The translations under genes were made by a program, and so were the position numbers. Of a DNA stretch of 64,000 nucleotides, positions 1 through 7,357 are shown piece by piece. Positions within the stretch are counted from its first letter, which is position 1, and every line of letters begins with the position of its first letter. Source of the stretch: an uncultured Alphaproteobacteria bacterium. Lineage in GTDB: Bacteria; Pseudomonadota; Alphaproteobacteria; Puniceispirillales; UBA1172. The stretch covers positions 1,763,501 through 1,827,500 of the forward strand of contig OY288107.1 in NCBI GenBank assembly GCA_958431225.1. Reading direction: 5' to 3'. The notes under the pieces were generated by a model. It saw only the letters and a list, made by a program, of their open reading frames with translations. It had not been told where the DNA came from and did not search any database.

Positions 1-1
1 T

Positions 2-298
2 GCAGAACACTATTCTGATGCCACACTGAAAGATAATAATGTGAAGTTACATGAGAGCATAATTAAGTATGGAATTATCGGCGCACAGCACTTTCAACGG
101 TTAGCCAATATGGCGAAATTGTCTGACGAAGATCTTTCCGCATATGCCCTTGAACTCGCAGAAGCAACGAAAATCTCAAAAGAAGAAGCCTTGAAAAAAT
201 TGAAAATATTGTTACAGAATCATGCGCAAGAATGGGATGACTTTTTGAGGGTGCAAGGGGAAAATACCTTTTTAAGGAGATGGATAAAAGGATGTTGA
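2..298 (+). CDS. C-terminal end of an unrecognised protein, cut by the window start
   Basis: The frame is open from the first bases of the window to a TGA just before the next gene, so this is probably the tail of a gene that starts upstream. A GTG at 41 could give an 85-residue protein, but no good ribosome binding site precedes it. The tail is helical and charged, with a run of alternating Lys, Glu and Leu near the middle and a Trp-Asp-Asp motif near the end. I recognise no family. It ends one base before the start of the XRE gene, so the two are probably co-transcribed and the pair may be a toxin-antitoxin or regulator unit. Confidence 0.5.
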   Translation, partial: AEHYSDATLKDNNVKLHESIIKYGIIGAQHFQRLANMAKLSDEDLSAYALELAEATKISKEEALKKLKILLQNHAQEWDDFLRVQGENTFLRRWIKGC

Positions 299-299
299 T

Positions 300-833
300 A
301 TGACTGACTCAAACGAACTCGGCGCAGAAGAAATAGGTCGCCGCTTACGCATCGCGCGGGAAAATGCGGGCATCGGGCAGGATGACGCGGCGGCGGCGAT
401 AGAAACCTCTCTCCCAACCCTTGTGTCCATTGAGCAAGGTGTGCGCCGTGCGCGTATGCCGGAACTGCAAATTCTCGCTAATCGCTATGGGATGTCAGTC
501 AATGCATTGTTGCGCCGTGAGGCGATTCACACTGATTTGGCTCCTCGTTTTTGCAAACTTCGGGAAACTGAAGACGAGCATAGTTTGGAAGCGCTTCGGC
601 TTTTGAATGATTTAGCGAATGCTGAAACCGAGCTTGAAAATATTTTGGACATCAAGCGGCGCGGGGAATACTCGCTGAGTTCAATGGCACATGCCACGTG
701 GAAACGTGATCTTATGTCTGAAGGTCAATTAGCAGAACTTTTAAGGATAGGGCGCGTGGATTTCCGCAAACTGGTTGATGAGATTGAACTTGAGGAAAAC
801 AACACAGACGACCTTCTCAAATCACCTACATAA
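300..833 (+). CDS. XRE-family regulator, internally deleted relative of XRE-ImmA/IrrE proteins
   Basis: Residues about 10-70 form a helix-turn-helix of the XRE/lambda-repressor type (EIGRRLRIARENAG at its start). The following stretch (RREAIHTDLAPRF, then a Leu/Asn-rich helix) is the linker typical of long XRE proteins that carry an ImmA/IrrE zinc peptidase. The last 40 residues (SEGQLAELLRI) match the C-terminal helix-turn-helix end of the same family. The peptidase with its HExxH motif, about 150-200 residues, is absent, so this looks like an internal deletion. The ATG at 300 follows AAAAGGATG and lies two bases after the upstream stop. Likely a DNA-binding autoregulator; without the protease it could act as a constitutive repressor. 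Confidence 0.75.
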   Translation: MTDSNELGAEEIGRRLRIARENAGIGQDDAAAAIETSLPTLVSIEQGVRRARMPELQILANRYGMSVNALLRREAIHTDLAPRFCKLRETEDEHSLEALRLLNDLANAETELENILDIKRRGEYSLSSMAHATWKRDLMSEGQLAELLRIGRVDFRKLVDEIELEENNTDDLLKSPT

Positions 834-846
834 AAACACAAAATAA

Positions 847-875
847 TTGCATTTTCCGCAATTTTTATGTATTTT
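847..875 (+). promoter_or_regulatory. Candidate promoter with inverted repeat for the AbiEi-like/XRE pair
   Basis: A TTGCAT box (847-852) and a TATTTT box (870-875) are 17 bases apart. The inverted repeat ATTGC-N7-GCAAT covers the -35 box and spacer and could be an operator. The predicted transcript start is only a few bases before the ATG at 887, so the message would be nearly leaderless. A related AT-rich stretch with a GCAAT motif lies at about 20355-20415 before the GmrSD-like gene. Confidence 0.4.
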
Positions 876-886
876 GCCATAGCCTC

Positions 887-1681
887 ATGACCAAAACACC
901 ATCAACCAAACAACAACGTTTAGCAACGCTCATGCGCGCGACATCTGGCGCGATCCGTGTTGCCGATGCGATGCGCGCTTTTGACATAGACCGGCGCCAT
1001 GCCTCTACACTGCTGGCGGGGTGGCATAGGCAGGGTGCGCTTCGGCGTGTTGCGCATGGTTTGTATGTTCCTGTTCCGCCGTCAGCGATGGGGCAGACGC
1101 AGGTGCTTGAAGACCCGTGGGTGCTCGTGCCGGAGCTGTATGCGCCCGGCTACATAGGCGGATGGAGCGCGTTGGAGCATTGGGGGCTGACAGAGCAATT
1201 GTTTCGCTCAATCTGCGTGCTTACGCAGAAGCGTGTTGCCTATGGCGCACATACGCATCAAGGGGTCAATTTCTTTATCAAATACGCCCCGCAAAAGCAG
1301 TTATTTGGCACGGAGACCGTGTGGCGCGGGCATACGAAAATACTGATTTCTGACCCCTATAAGACGCTTTTGGATTGCATCAATGATTTGCATCTAGGGG
1401 CAGGGTTGCAGCACGTGACTGACTGCCTGCTTGAATTCAAGCGGGTGTTTCATAAGCCAAGCGACCTTGATGCATTGCTGGACTATGCCATTCAAATAAA
1501 TAATGGCGCGGTTTTCAAAAAACTAGGCTATCTGGCTGAACAGCTTGAGTTTAAGCCCTCATTTATCAATAAATGCCGCAAGCGCACGACTTCAGGCTAT
1601 GCGGTTCTGGATAAAAATGCTACGCATAACCGGCTGGTGACGCGCTGGAATTTATGGGTGCCGAGAGGAAAGAACAAATGA
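887..1681 (+). CDS. AbiEi-like antitoxin/transcriptional regulator
   Basis: 264 residues. The first 65 form a winged helix (RVADAMRAFDID, then RVAHGLYVPVP) as in AbiEi-type antitoxins, in which an N-terminal winged helix represses the operon and the C-terminal part neutralises the toxin. The centre (GGWSALEHWGLTEQ, then ISDPYKTLLDCI) fits the AbiEi C-terminal domain. There is no AbiEii nucleotidyltransferase next to it; instead its end overlaps the XRE/ImmA-like gene by four bases (ATGA). That pairing suggests a two-gene unit in which the downstream protein replaces AbiEii. Start chosen at the only ATG near the predicted promoter. The family assignment is firm; the function with this partner is inference. 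Confidence 0.75.
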   Translation: MTKTPSTKQQRLATLMRATSGAIRVADAMRAFDIDRRHASTLLAGWHRQGALRRVAHGLYVPVPPSAMGQTQVLEDPWVLVPELYAPGYIGGWSALEHWGLTEQLFRSICVLTQKRVAYGAHTHQGVNFFIKYAPQKQLFGTETVWRGHTKILISDPYKTLLDCINDLHLGAGLQHVTDCLLEFKRVFHKPSDLDALLDYAIQINNGAVFKKLGYLAEQLEFKPSFINKCRKRTTSGYAVLDKNATHNRLVTRWNLWVPRGKNK

Positions 1682-2850
1682 CCCCAAAAGAACTAGGAAG
1701 CAAACTCAAACAAGCACGTGAAAATGCAGGCATGAGCCAAGCGGACGTTGCCGCCGCTCTCAACCTCACCCGAGCCGCCATCACTCAAATGGAAAACGGA
1801 AAGCGTGCGGTTTCAACACTGGAACTGAGCCAATTAGCCGCGCTTTATCACCGCCCGGTGGGCACGTTTTTTGGGGCGCACGATGCCGACGAGGAAGATG
1901 TGCTTGCTGTTCTACACCGCGCCATACCTGATTTTGGCGCACGAAGCGCAGTGAAAAAACAGGTGAGCCGTTACTTAAATTGGTGCCGCGAAGGACATAA
2001 TCTTGAGCGCATTTTGGGGCGTGGGCGGCGGTCTGTTCTGCCTGCTTATACCCCGCCCGTGCCAAAGGATTCTTGGCAAGCGGTTCAGCAAGGCGAAGCC
2101 ATCGCGCGCCAAGAACGGAAGCGCCTTGATTTGGGGCGTGCGCCTGTCCCTGATATGGCGCGGCTCATGCGGACGCAAGGCATCTGGGCGTCGGTTGCGG
2201 CGTTTCCTGATGGCATTTCTGGCTTGTTGCTGTCGCATACGTCCATCGGCATGGCGATTTTCGCGAACGCGGCGCATAGCAGGAGCAGGAAGCGTTTTGC
2301 CTACGCGCACCAATACGCCCACGCGCTGATGGAGCGGGAGGCGCCGGTCACGCTGTCCCAAACCGCCAATGCATCATCGGATCTGGCGGAACAAAGAGCC
2401 AGCGCATTTGCGACCGCGTTCCTGCTGCCTGCCGATGGCATTGCCGCTTTGTTAGAAAGTTTCGGCAAAGGCAAGCAGAGGATTGCTCATTACGATGTTG
2501 CGATGCTCGCGCGTCATTTTGGCGTGGGCTATCTGACGGCGGTGTACCGGCTGAAAAACCTGCACCACATATCCCCCGCCGAGTGCGATGCGCTCGCAGA
2601 AAAAGCGGATATGGGTAGGGCGTATCTGCACCAACTCGACTATTTGAGCGATTTAGAAGGCACGGATGACGAAAGCATCGCCCAGCGCGCATTGCGCGGC
2701 GACATCATCTATCTCGCTTTGGAAGCGCATCGCCGCGAAGAGATTTCTCGCGGTAAATTAGCCGATATTGCGCAGCTGTTGGACGTGGATAAACATTGGC
2801 TAACGGCGCAAGCTATTGAATCTCGTGGTGGTTCATCGCGGATGCGGTAG
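1678..2850 (+). CDS. XRE regulator with degenerate ImmA/IrrE zinc-peptidase domain
   Basis: 390 residues from the ATG at 1678, preferred over 1654 because AGAGGAAAG precedes it and it gives an ATGA overlap with the AbiEi-like stop. Residues 1-65 are an XRE helix-turn-helix. The middle is the ImmA/IrrE region, normally a zinc metallopeptidase that cleaves repressors. The expected HExxH reads HQYAH (codons CAC CAA TAC GCC CAC, about 2307-2321), so the catalytic Glu is Gln while both zinc-binding His are kept. The protein may therefore bind metal without cleaving. The C-terminal end (EISRGKLADIAQLL) repeats the helix-turn-helix-like end seen in the gene at 300. A regulator or sensor role is inferred. 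Confidence 0.75.
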   Translation: MTPKELGSKLKQARENAGMSQADVAAALNLTRAAITQMENGKRAVSTLELSQLAALYHRPVGTFFGAHDADEEDVLAVLHRAIPDFGARSAVKKQVSRYLNWCREGHNLERILGRGRRSVLPAYTPPVPKDSWQAVQQGEAIARQERKRLDLGRAPVPDMARLMRTQGIWASVAAFPDGISGLLLSHTSIGMAIFANAAHSRSRKRFAYAHQYAHALMEREAPVTLSQTANASSDLAEQRASAFATAFLLPADGIAALLESFGKGKQRIAHYDVAMLARHFGVGYLTAVYRLKNLHHISPAECDALAEKADMGRAYLHQLDYLSDLEGTDDESIAQRALRGDIIYLALEAHRREEISRGKLADIAQLLDVDKHWLTAQAIESRGGSSRMR

Positions 2851-2882
2851 TAAAATGGGGGACCATGCACCCCAAGCCCCCA

Positions 2883-2908
2883 GCAGGGGTGGATGCGCCC
2901 CTGCAGAT
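2883..2908. terminator. Hairpin between convergent genes
   Basis: GCAGGGG (2883-2889) pairs with CCCCTGC (2898-2904) around an 8-base loop, between the stop of the XRE/ImmA-like gene and the stop of the converging membrane-protein gene. A short T-containing stretch (ATTCTTT) follows. It could terminate transcription arriving from the left; the T tract is weak. Confidence 0.4.
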
Positions 2909-2911
2909 TCT

Positions 2912-3685
2912 TTATGAGGGTATCTCTTGCGATGTTACTGCTGTCCCAACGCTCAATGAGGCTTTTAATAAAGTCGTGATGTATTCTTCATTTGCTTTTT
3001 TGAGTGCGTTAAGGGAAATAACCTTAATCCACAAATAAAGCCAACAAGCTGTAAGAAATATCCACACGCTGCCCATTGTAATTTCATATTTTTTCCAATT
3101 TTTTTCAAGCAAATCAGCGTTGAATTCCAGCGCAAAATGAAGCGGAAACCCTATGGTCACTGATTTAATTATAAACAACAGCCCTGTTAATGCGGTAATA
3201 CCTAAAACCCAGTACTTTAACGCGAGCATATTTCTTTGAAAGCCGTAATTGCAGAGTTTATCAAATACAGTAGGAAATTTTTCATCCTCCCGAGTGCGTT
3301 CCTTTAACCATTGAATAACATGGTTAATTTGTTTTGCCGTTTCTGTTTTATCTTTAAGGGTAAAATCAATCTCATTTCTTGATTTACTAGCGGCCTCAAG
3401 GATATACATAATATATTTGTCCTGACCGTTTTTTTGATAACGAGCAATTAAAAATTCGCTATTTGATATAAGTTTTTTCTCTCTCAATAATTTCTTTTCT
3501 AATTTTCTACCAAGTCGTGCAGCAAAATGCCCTTGAAAAAAAGCAAAGAACAGAGCCAATGACAAAAAACCAAAAACCAAGATGCTTTCGACGTTAGAAA
3601 TCAACAAAATTAAGATCGGCAATGCGGCAAAGAATTCAGGTATAATTCTCGCCCTAAATTGATGTTTACTGGCAACAATGTTCAA
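2912..3685 (-). CDS. Multi-pass membrane protein, partner of the MBL hydrolase
   Basis: 257 residues with four apparent membrane segments: two near the N-terminus (about residues 14-32 and 35-52) and two in the second half (about 156-174 and 203-223). A cytoplasmic, charged, probably coiled loop separates the pairs (KLEKKLLREKKL and later KSRNEIDFTLKDK). The start is TTG and overlaps the stop of the MBL gene by four bases (TTGA), a sign of translational coupling. I recognise no named family. The pairing of a soluble hydrolase with a small multi-pass membrane protein resembles defence operons in which the membrane protein is the effector, but that is inference. Confidence 0.6.
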   Translation of the reverse strand: MNIVASKHQFRARIIPEFFAALPILILLISNVESILVFGFLSLALFFAFFQGHFAARLGRKLEKKLLREKKLISNSEFLIARYQKNGQDKYIMYILEAASKSRNEIDFTLKDKTETAKQINHVIQWLKERTREDEKFPTVFDKLCNYGFQRNMLALKYWVLGITALTGLLFIIKSVTIGFPLHFALEFNADLLEKNWKKYEITMGSVWIFLTACWLYLWIKVISLNALKKANEEYITTLLKASLSVGTAVTSQEIPS

Positions 3686-4782
3686 TTCTCTAATTCCTCA
3701 ACTTCATAATAGAATCCAGTAAATTCGATGGGTCTCCAATTCCTATATGGCATATCGCCGCTGCTAAATCTGATAGGAGCTCCTTTTGTCGCATCCCATA
3801 AATACCCACGAGTGAAAAAAGCATTAGCAACAGACCTCTTTGGGTGTTTTTTTGCCTCTTTTGCGACGCTAGCATAAGAGGAACCTCGCCCTCCAAAACC
3901 ACCTTCGGGCAATTTATTCCCCAGCAGTTTATTAAGAATCTCTACGTTTATATTACGCCGACTTCCATGATGTGGCATTTGAATAAAAGTAAGCGAACCC
4001 GATTTAAAACCGTGTATGCTCTCAAGATATTCATATGCCCTTGAAAGAGCTTCTATGCCAGCATCCGCAGTAAGAAGAATTTGATCTTCATTAAAATCAC
4101 AAAACAATACCGTGCTACTCTCGTTACAAACAGATGTTGCTGGATAATCCATAAGCTCATCCTTTTTCCAGGAAGCTGGCACAAGCCGCATGATTGTTTT
4201 CGCAACCTGCGTAAACACACCAAGTGCCGCTTTCTTAAAACTCGCTTGTCCGCCTCCTTGTCGGTCTAATTGCCCCTTAACTAAACCTTTGTAAAATTCT
4301 TTTGATGGGCTCGCAACAGTAAGTGGTCCTATTTCACAGCCTTGAACAGGACTACAAACTGGCACGCCTTTATCTTTGGCAAGTTTCTTTAATGCTTCCA
4401 CCTTGTCCGCATCCGCTTTAGAAAAACGATTAGGGTCTGATTCTTCTGCTAACTCAGAACGATTGGCATAATCACAAGGATCATTAATCCATAATTTACC
4501 CACGGTACATTTATCCATAACCCCTTCTAAACCGCCTATGTGGTCAGCGTCGGGGTGAGAGCAAACAATATGGTCTATGTGGGTAGCATTATTGTAATAC
4601 GTCCGCATATGATTGAGTATAGTATCGCTAGTTTCTACGTTACCACTTTTTTTATGCCCACCATCAATGAGTATAATTTTGAATTCACCATTTTCTTCTT
4701 TGTAACGGAAGAGTATAGCGTCCCCAGAGGAGGATTCCTCCCCCACCGCTAGAAAATCAATCTCAAAACCAGTAATTGTCAT
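3682..4782 (-). CDS. MBL-fold hydrolase, ComEC/Rec2-like
   Basis: 366 residues with the metallo-beta-lactamase fold. IILIDGGH (about residues 36-43) is the first strand-loop, SHPDADHIGG (about 76-85) is the HxxxDH metal motif, LLTADAG (about 238-244) holds the bridging Asp and MPHHGSRRN (about 268-276) holds a later metal His. This order is that of ComEC/Rec2-type MBL domains, which cut nucleic acids or phosphodiesters, but here the domain stands alone, without ComEC membrane segments. It is the middle gene of a tight minus-strand operon: a 52-aa basic protein ends 8 bases upstream and the membrane protein overlaps downstream. A nuclease or phosphodiesterase activity is likely; the substrate is unknown. 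Confidence 0.75.
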   Translation of the reverse strand: MTITGFEIDFLAVGEESSSGDAILFRYKEENGEFKIILIDGGHKKSGNVETSDTILNHMRTYYNNATHIDHIVCSHPDADHIGGLEGVMDKCTVGKLWINDPCDYANRSELAEESDPNRFSKADADKVEALKKLAKDKGVPVCSPVQGCEIGPLTVASPSKEFYKGLVKGQLDRQGGGQASFKKAALGVFTQVAKTIMRLVPASWKKDELMDYPATSVCNESSTVLFCDFNEDQILLTADAGIEALSRAYEYLESIHGFKSGSLTFIQMPHHGSRRNINVEILNKLLGNKLPEGGFGGRGSSYASVAKEAKKHPKRSVANAFFTRGYLWDATKGAPIRFSSGDMPYRNWRPIEFTGFYYEVEELEN

Positions 4783-4790
4783 GCCTACCT

Positions 4791-4949
4791 CTACTTTTTC
4801 CTTCCCTTGCTCCTACCCGGACGCTGCCCTAATGCGGAGGCAGCTACCGATTTTGTCGCTTTGCTAGTCCGTCGACTCCTCAATAGTCTAGAAGCGAGCG
4901 ACGCTATCCGCTTTCCAGTCACTTTTTTGCTATTTGGTTTTCTTGGCAT
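4791..4949 (-). CDS. 52-residue Lys/Arg/Ser-rich basic protein
   Basis: A short frame that is easily missed. It begins with ATG (4947-4949) after a strong ribosome binding site, AAGGAGGCAAG, and ends in TAG 8 bases before the MBL gene. The protein starts MPRKPNSKKVTGKR and ends GRSKGRKK; roughly a third of its residues are Lys or Arg, with Ala/Ser-rich segments (SVAASALGQR) between them. The composition suits a nucleic-acid-binding or membrane-surface peptide. Strong SD, correct spacing and tight linkage argue that it is real and part of the MBL-membrane protein operon. I recognise it only as a small conserved-looking hypothetical; any function is inference. Confidence 0.7.
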   Translation of the reverse strand: MPRKPNSKKVTGKRIASLASRLLRSRRTSKATKSVAASALGQRPGRSKGRKK

Positions 4950-5012
4950 ATTCTTGCCTCCTTAATCACATAGTTACCAATTACCGCCCATATTTTGCGA
5001 TCTCAATCGGAC

Positions 5013-5041
5013 AGGCTACAAAATATACGATTTTGAGTCAA
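5013..5041 (-). promoter_or_regulatory. Candidate promoter of the MBL operon
   Basis: Read on the minus strand, TTGACT (5041-5036) and TAGCCT (5018-5013) are 17 bases apart, about 65 bases before the ATG of the 52-aa gene. The -35 box is good, the -10 box weak. No other convincing promoter was seen before this operon. Confidence 0.35.
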
Positions 5042-5122
5042 GCAAAAAAATCATCCTGTCACTCCACTGGATGCTTTGCAGCGGGCGTTTAAGGCTCGGA
5101 AGTCGTAGCACCCCATAAAAAC

Positions 5123-5150
5123 TTGCATCAATGACAAATTTACTATACAT
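5123..5150 (+). promoter_or_regulatory. Promoter-like half-site shared with the hipBA operator
   Basis: The stretch from TTGCATCAATG to TACTATACAT is nearly the same as the left arm of the hipBA operator (10107-10134, TTGCCTCAATG to TACTATACAT). It lies just before a hairpin-T tract and the mod gene. It may be a promoter (TTGCAT and TATACA boxes) or a solo binding site for the HipB at 10179. Confidence 0.4.
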
Positions 5151-5190
5151 CGGCATTAGCAATGTGATTCTTGCTAATGCCGTTTTTTTA
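5151..5190 (+). terminator. Perfect 12-bp hairpin followed by seven T, in front of mod
   Basis: CGGCATTAGCAA (5151-5162) and TTGCTAATGCCG (5171-5182) pair perfectly around an 8-base loop and are followed by T7. This has the form of an intrinsic terminator. It sits only 28 bases before the mod GTG, so it either ends a short upstream transcript or acts as an attenuator of the R-M operon. Confidence 0.6.
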
Positions 5191-5218
5191 TTCATTTGGC
5201 TTTTATTGGGGCGGATTT

Positions 5219-7357
5219 GTGAAACTGAGCGATAATGAAATTAGGGACATCACCGGTCTTTTGGAGGAAGGCAAGCCGCTTCCTGACAAATATCGGTTTA
5301 TGCTGTTCGGGGATAATCGGGAGATTGAGCTGGTTTGGAATGGCAAATCGGGCGATGTTACGAATGTTGTTCTGCCGTTTCAGACCATTGAGCATGTTGA
5401 TGAGCCGCGCCCTGAAAAGGATGTTATGGCACAGCCGGAACTGTTTGATCTCGCTACCGGGCGGCAATTAAAGGGTTGGACGAATAAACTGATTTGGGGG
5501 GATAATAAATTTATCCTTTCCTCGTTGAAAAACGGCCCGCTTCGTGAGGAGATTGAGGCGAATGGCGGCATAAAACTCATCTACATAGACCCGCCCTTTG
5601 ATGTTGGCGCGGATTTTTCTATGGATGTGGAGATTGGTGGCGAGACGCTGGCGAAAGAACCTAATGTGTTAGAGGAGATTGCCTATAGAGATACTTGGGG
5701 GAAAGGGCAAGATTCATTTTTATCAATGATATTTGATCGCTTGGCCTTAATGAGAGATGTTCTTGCGTCGGATGGTGTTATTTTTGTCCACTGCGACTAC
5801 AGGCTATCATCAAATTTAAAGCTTATATTGGATGAGGTATTTGGACCAAAAAATTTTTTAAATGAAATTATTTGGAGTTATGGAGCTGGAGGTAGCCCTA
5901 AAGGCCATTTTCCTAGAAAACATGATACTGTTTATTTTTATCAAAAAAACGGAAAGACTCAAGGCATCAACACAAGCAGTAGCGTGATGCGCGTTCCTTA
6001 TGATGAGTCGACTTTATCCACGCATTACAAAAATACTGATGCGGATGGTCGTAGATATCGAGTTCAAACGGTAAAAGGGAAACAATACAAGACTTATGCA
6101 GATGAAGGTAAGTTGGTGACAGATGTTTGGGTGGATATAGGGGCGCAGAATGCAACCTCTCCTATATCTAAGGAAGCGACAGGATATCCCACACAAAAAC
6201 CGGAAAAATTGCTTGAGCGAATCATAAGCAGTTCTAGTGAATCCGGTGACATAGTCTGCGATTTCTTCGCTGGGTCAGGCACCACGGCGGCGGTAGCGGA
6301 AAAATTGGGGCGCAAATGGATTTGTTCTGACCTTGGTAAATTTGCCATTCATACCTCCCGAAAACGTCTCATCGGCGTTCAGCGCAAACTCAAAGAAGCG
6401 GATAAAAATTACCGCGCTTTTGAGGTTTTGAATCTTGGTAAATATGAACGCGAGCTTTTTGTTTCAGGGCTGGCGGAACTTGATAATACATCAACGCAAA
6501 AACTTGAAGATAACCGCGACCTGGCATTCACTTCGCTGATTTTACAAGCATATCAAGCAGAGGCAGTTGAGGGATTCCGCACTTTTCGCGGTAAGAAAAA
6601 CAACCGCATGATTGCCATCGGTCCGGTCAATATGCCGGTATCGCGCCTTTTTGCCGAACAGGTGGTCGCGGAATGTTTGGACAATAACATCACCAACATA
6701 GACCTACTCGCCTTTGAATTTGAAATGGGGCTTTTTCCAAGTATTCAGGATGAAGCATCAAGCAAAGGCGTTGATCTTGCCATGAAATACATACCCAAAG
6801 AGGTTTTTGACAAGCGCGCGGTAGACCAAGGCGAGGCGACATTCCACGATGTTGCCTATATTGAAGTCCGCGCCCATATTGATGGAAATAATGTGGTGAT
6901 TGAACTCACCAATTATTCGGTTTTCTACACGCAAGGCGCTCTCGCACGCACCGAAGCAGCGCTCAAAAACGGCAAGAGTGAAGTGGTTGTCGCAGGCGGT
7001 CAGGTTATCAAACTCAGCAAAGATAAAAACGGCACTTCCAAGCCTCGTGAGGTGCTGACAAAAAACTGGCATGACTGGGTGGATTATTGGTCAATTGATT
7101 TTGACTATGAATCCAAAAAAGAAATGATCCACGAACACGACCCAAAAACCGGGAAATATGTTGAAAAATGGACAGGCTCTTATATCTTTGAAAATGAATG
7201 GCAGTCGTTCAGGACAAGACGCGATAGATCAATTGAGCTGAAATCGGTTCCGTATGAATTCGCCGATGGACGCAAAAAAATCGCTATCAAAGTCGTGGAT
7301 ATTTTCGGCAACGACACCATGAAGGTGATTGACGTGACTATAGGAGGAAAAATCTAA
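5219..7357 (+). CDS. mod: Type III restriction-modification methyltransferase (Mod)
   Basis: 712 residues from the GTG at 5219, chosen because GGGGCGGA precedes it; an earlier ATG at 5171 lies inside the hairpin and is unlikely. DPPF (about residues 124-127) is the catalytic motif IV and FFAGSGTT (about 349-356) the S-adenosylmethionine motif I; this order is that of beta-class adenine N6-methyltransferases, as in type III Mod subunits. The variable stretch between them is the target recognition domain and is AT-richer than the flanks. Mod recognises the site, methylates one strand and is also needed for cleavage. It overlaps res by one base (TAATG). DPPF in place of DPPY is common. Confidence 0.92.
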   Translation: MKLSDNEIRDITGLLEEGKPLPDKYRFMLFGDNREIELVWNGKSGDVTNVVLPFQTIEHVDEPRPEKDVMAQPELFDLATGRQLKGWTNKLIWGDNKFILSSLKNGPLREEIEANGGIKLIYIDPPFDVGADFSMDVEIGGETLAKEPNVLEEIAYRDTWGKGQDSFLSMIFDRLALMRDVLASDGVIFVHCDYRLSSNLKLILDEVFGPKNFLNEIIWSYGAGGSPKGHFPRKHDTVYFYQKNGKTQGINTSSSVMRVPYDESTLSTHYKNTDADGRRYRVQTVKGKQYKTYADEGKLVTDVWVDIGAQNATSPISKEATGYPTQKPEKLLERIISSSSESGDIVCDFFAGSGTTAAVAEKLGRKWICSDLGKFAIHTSRKRLIGVQRKLKEADKNYRAFEVLNLGKYERELFVSGLAELDNTSTQKLEDNRDLAFTSLILQAYQAEAVEGFRTFRGKKNNRMIAIGPVNMPVSRLFAEQVVAECLDNNITNIDLLAFEFEMGLFPSIQDEASSKGVDLAMKYIPKEVFDKRAVDQGEATFHDVAYIEVRAHIDGNNVVIELTNYSVFYTQGALARTEAALKNGKSEVVVAGGQVIKLSKDKNGTSKPREVLTKNWHDWVDYWSIDFDYESKKEMIHEHDPKTGKYVEKWTGSYIFENEWQSFRTRRDRSIELKSVPYEFADGRKKIAIKVVDIFGNDTMKVIDVTIGGKI

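Noticed and set aside
5171-5218. N-terminal extension of Mod from the ATG at 5171
   Set aside because: It lies in the right arm of a terminator-like hairpin, has no SD and encodes a hydrophobic, unconserved stretch; the GTG at 5219 has GGGGCGGA.
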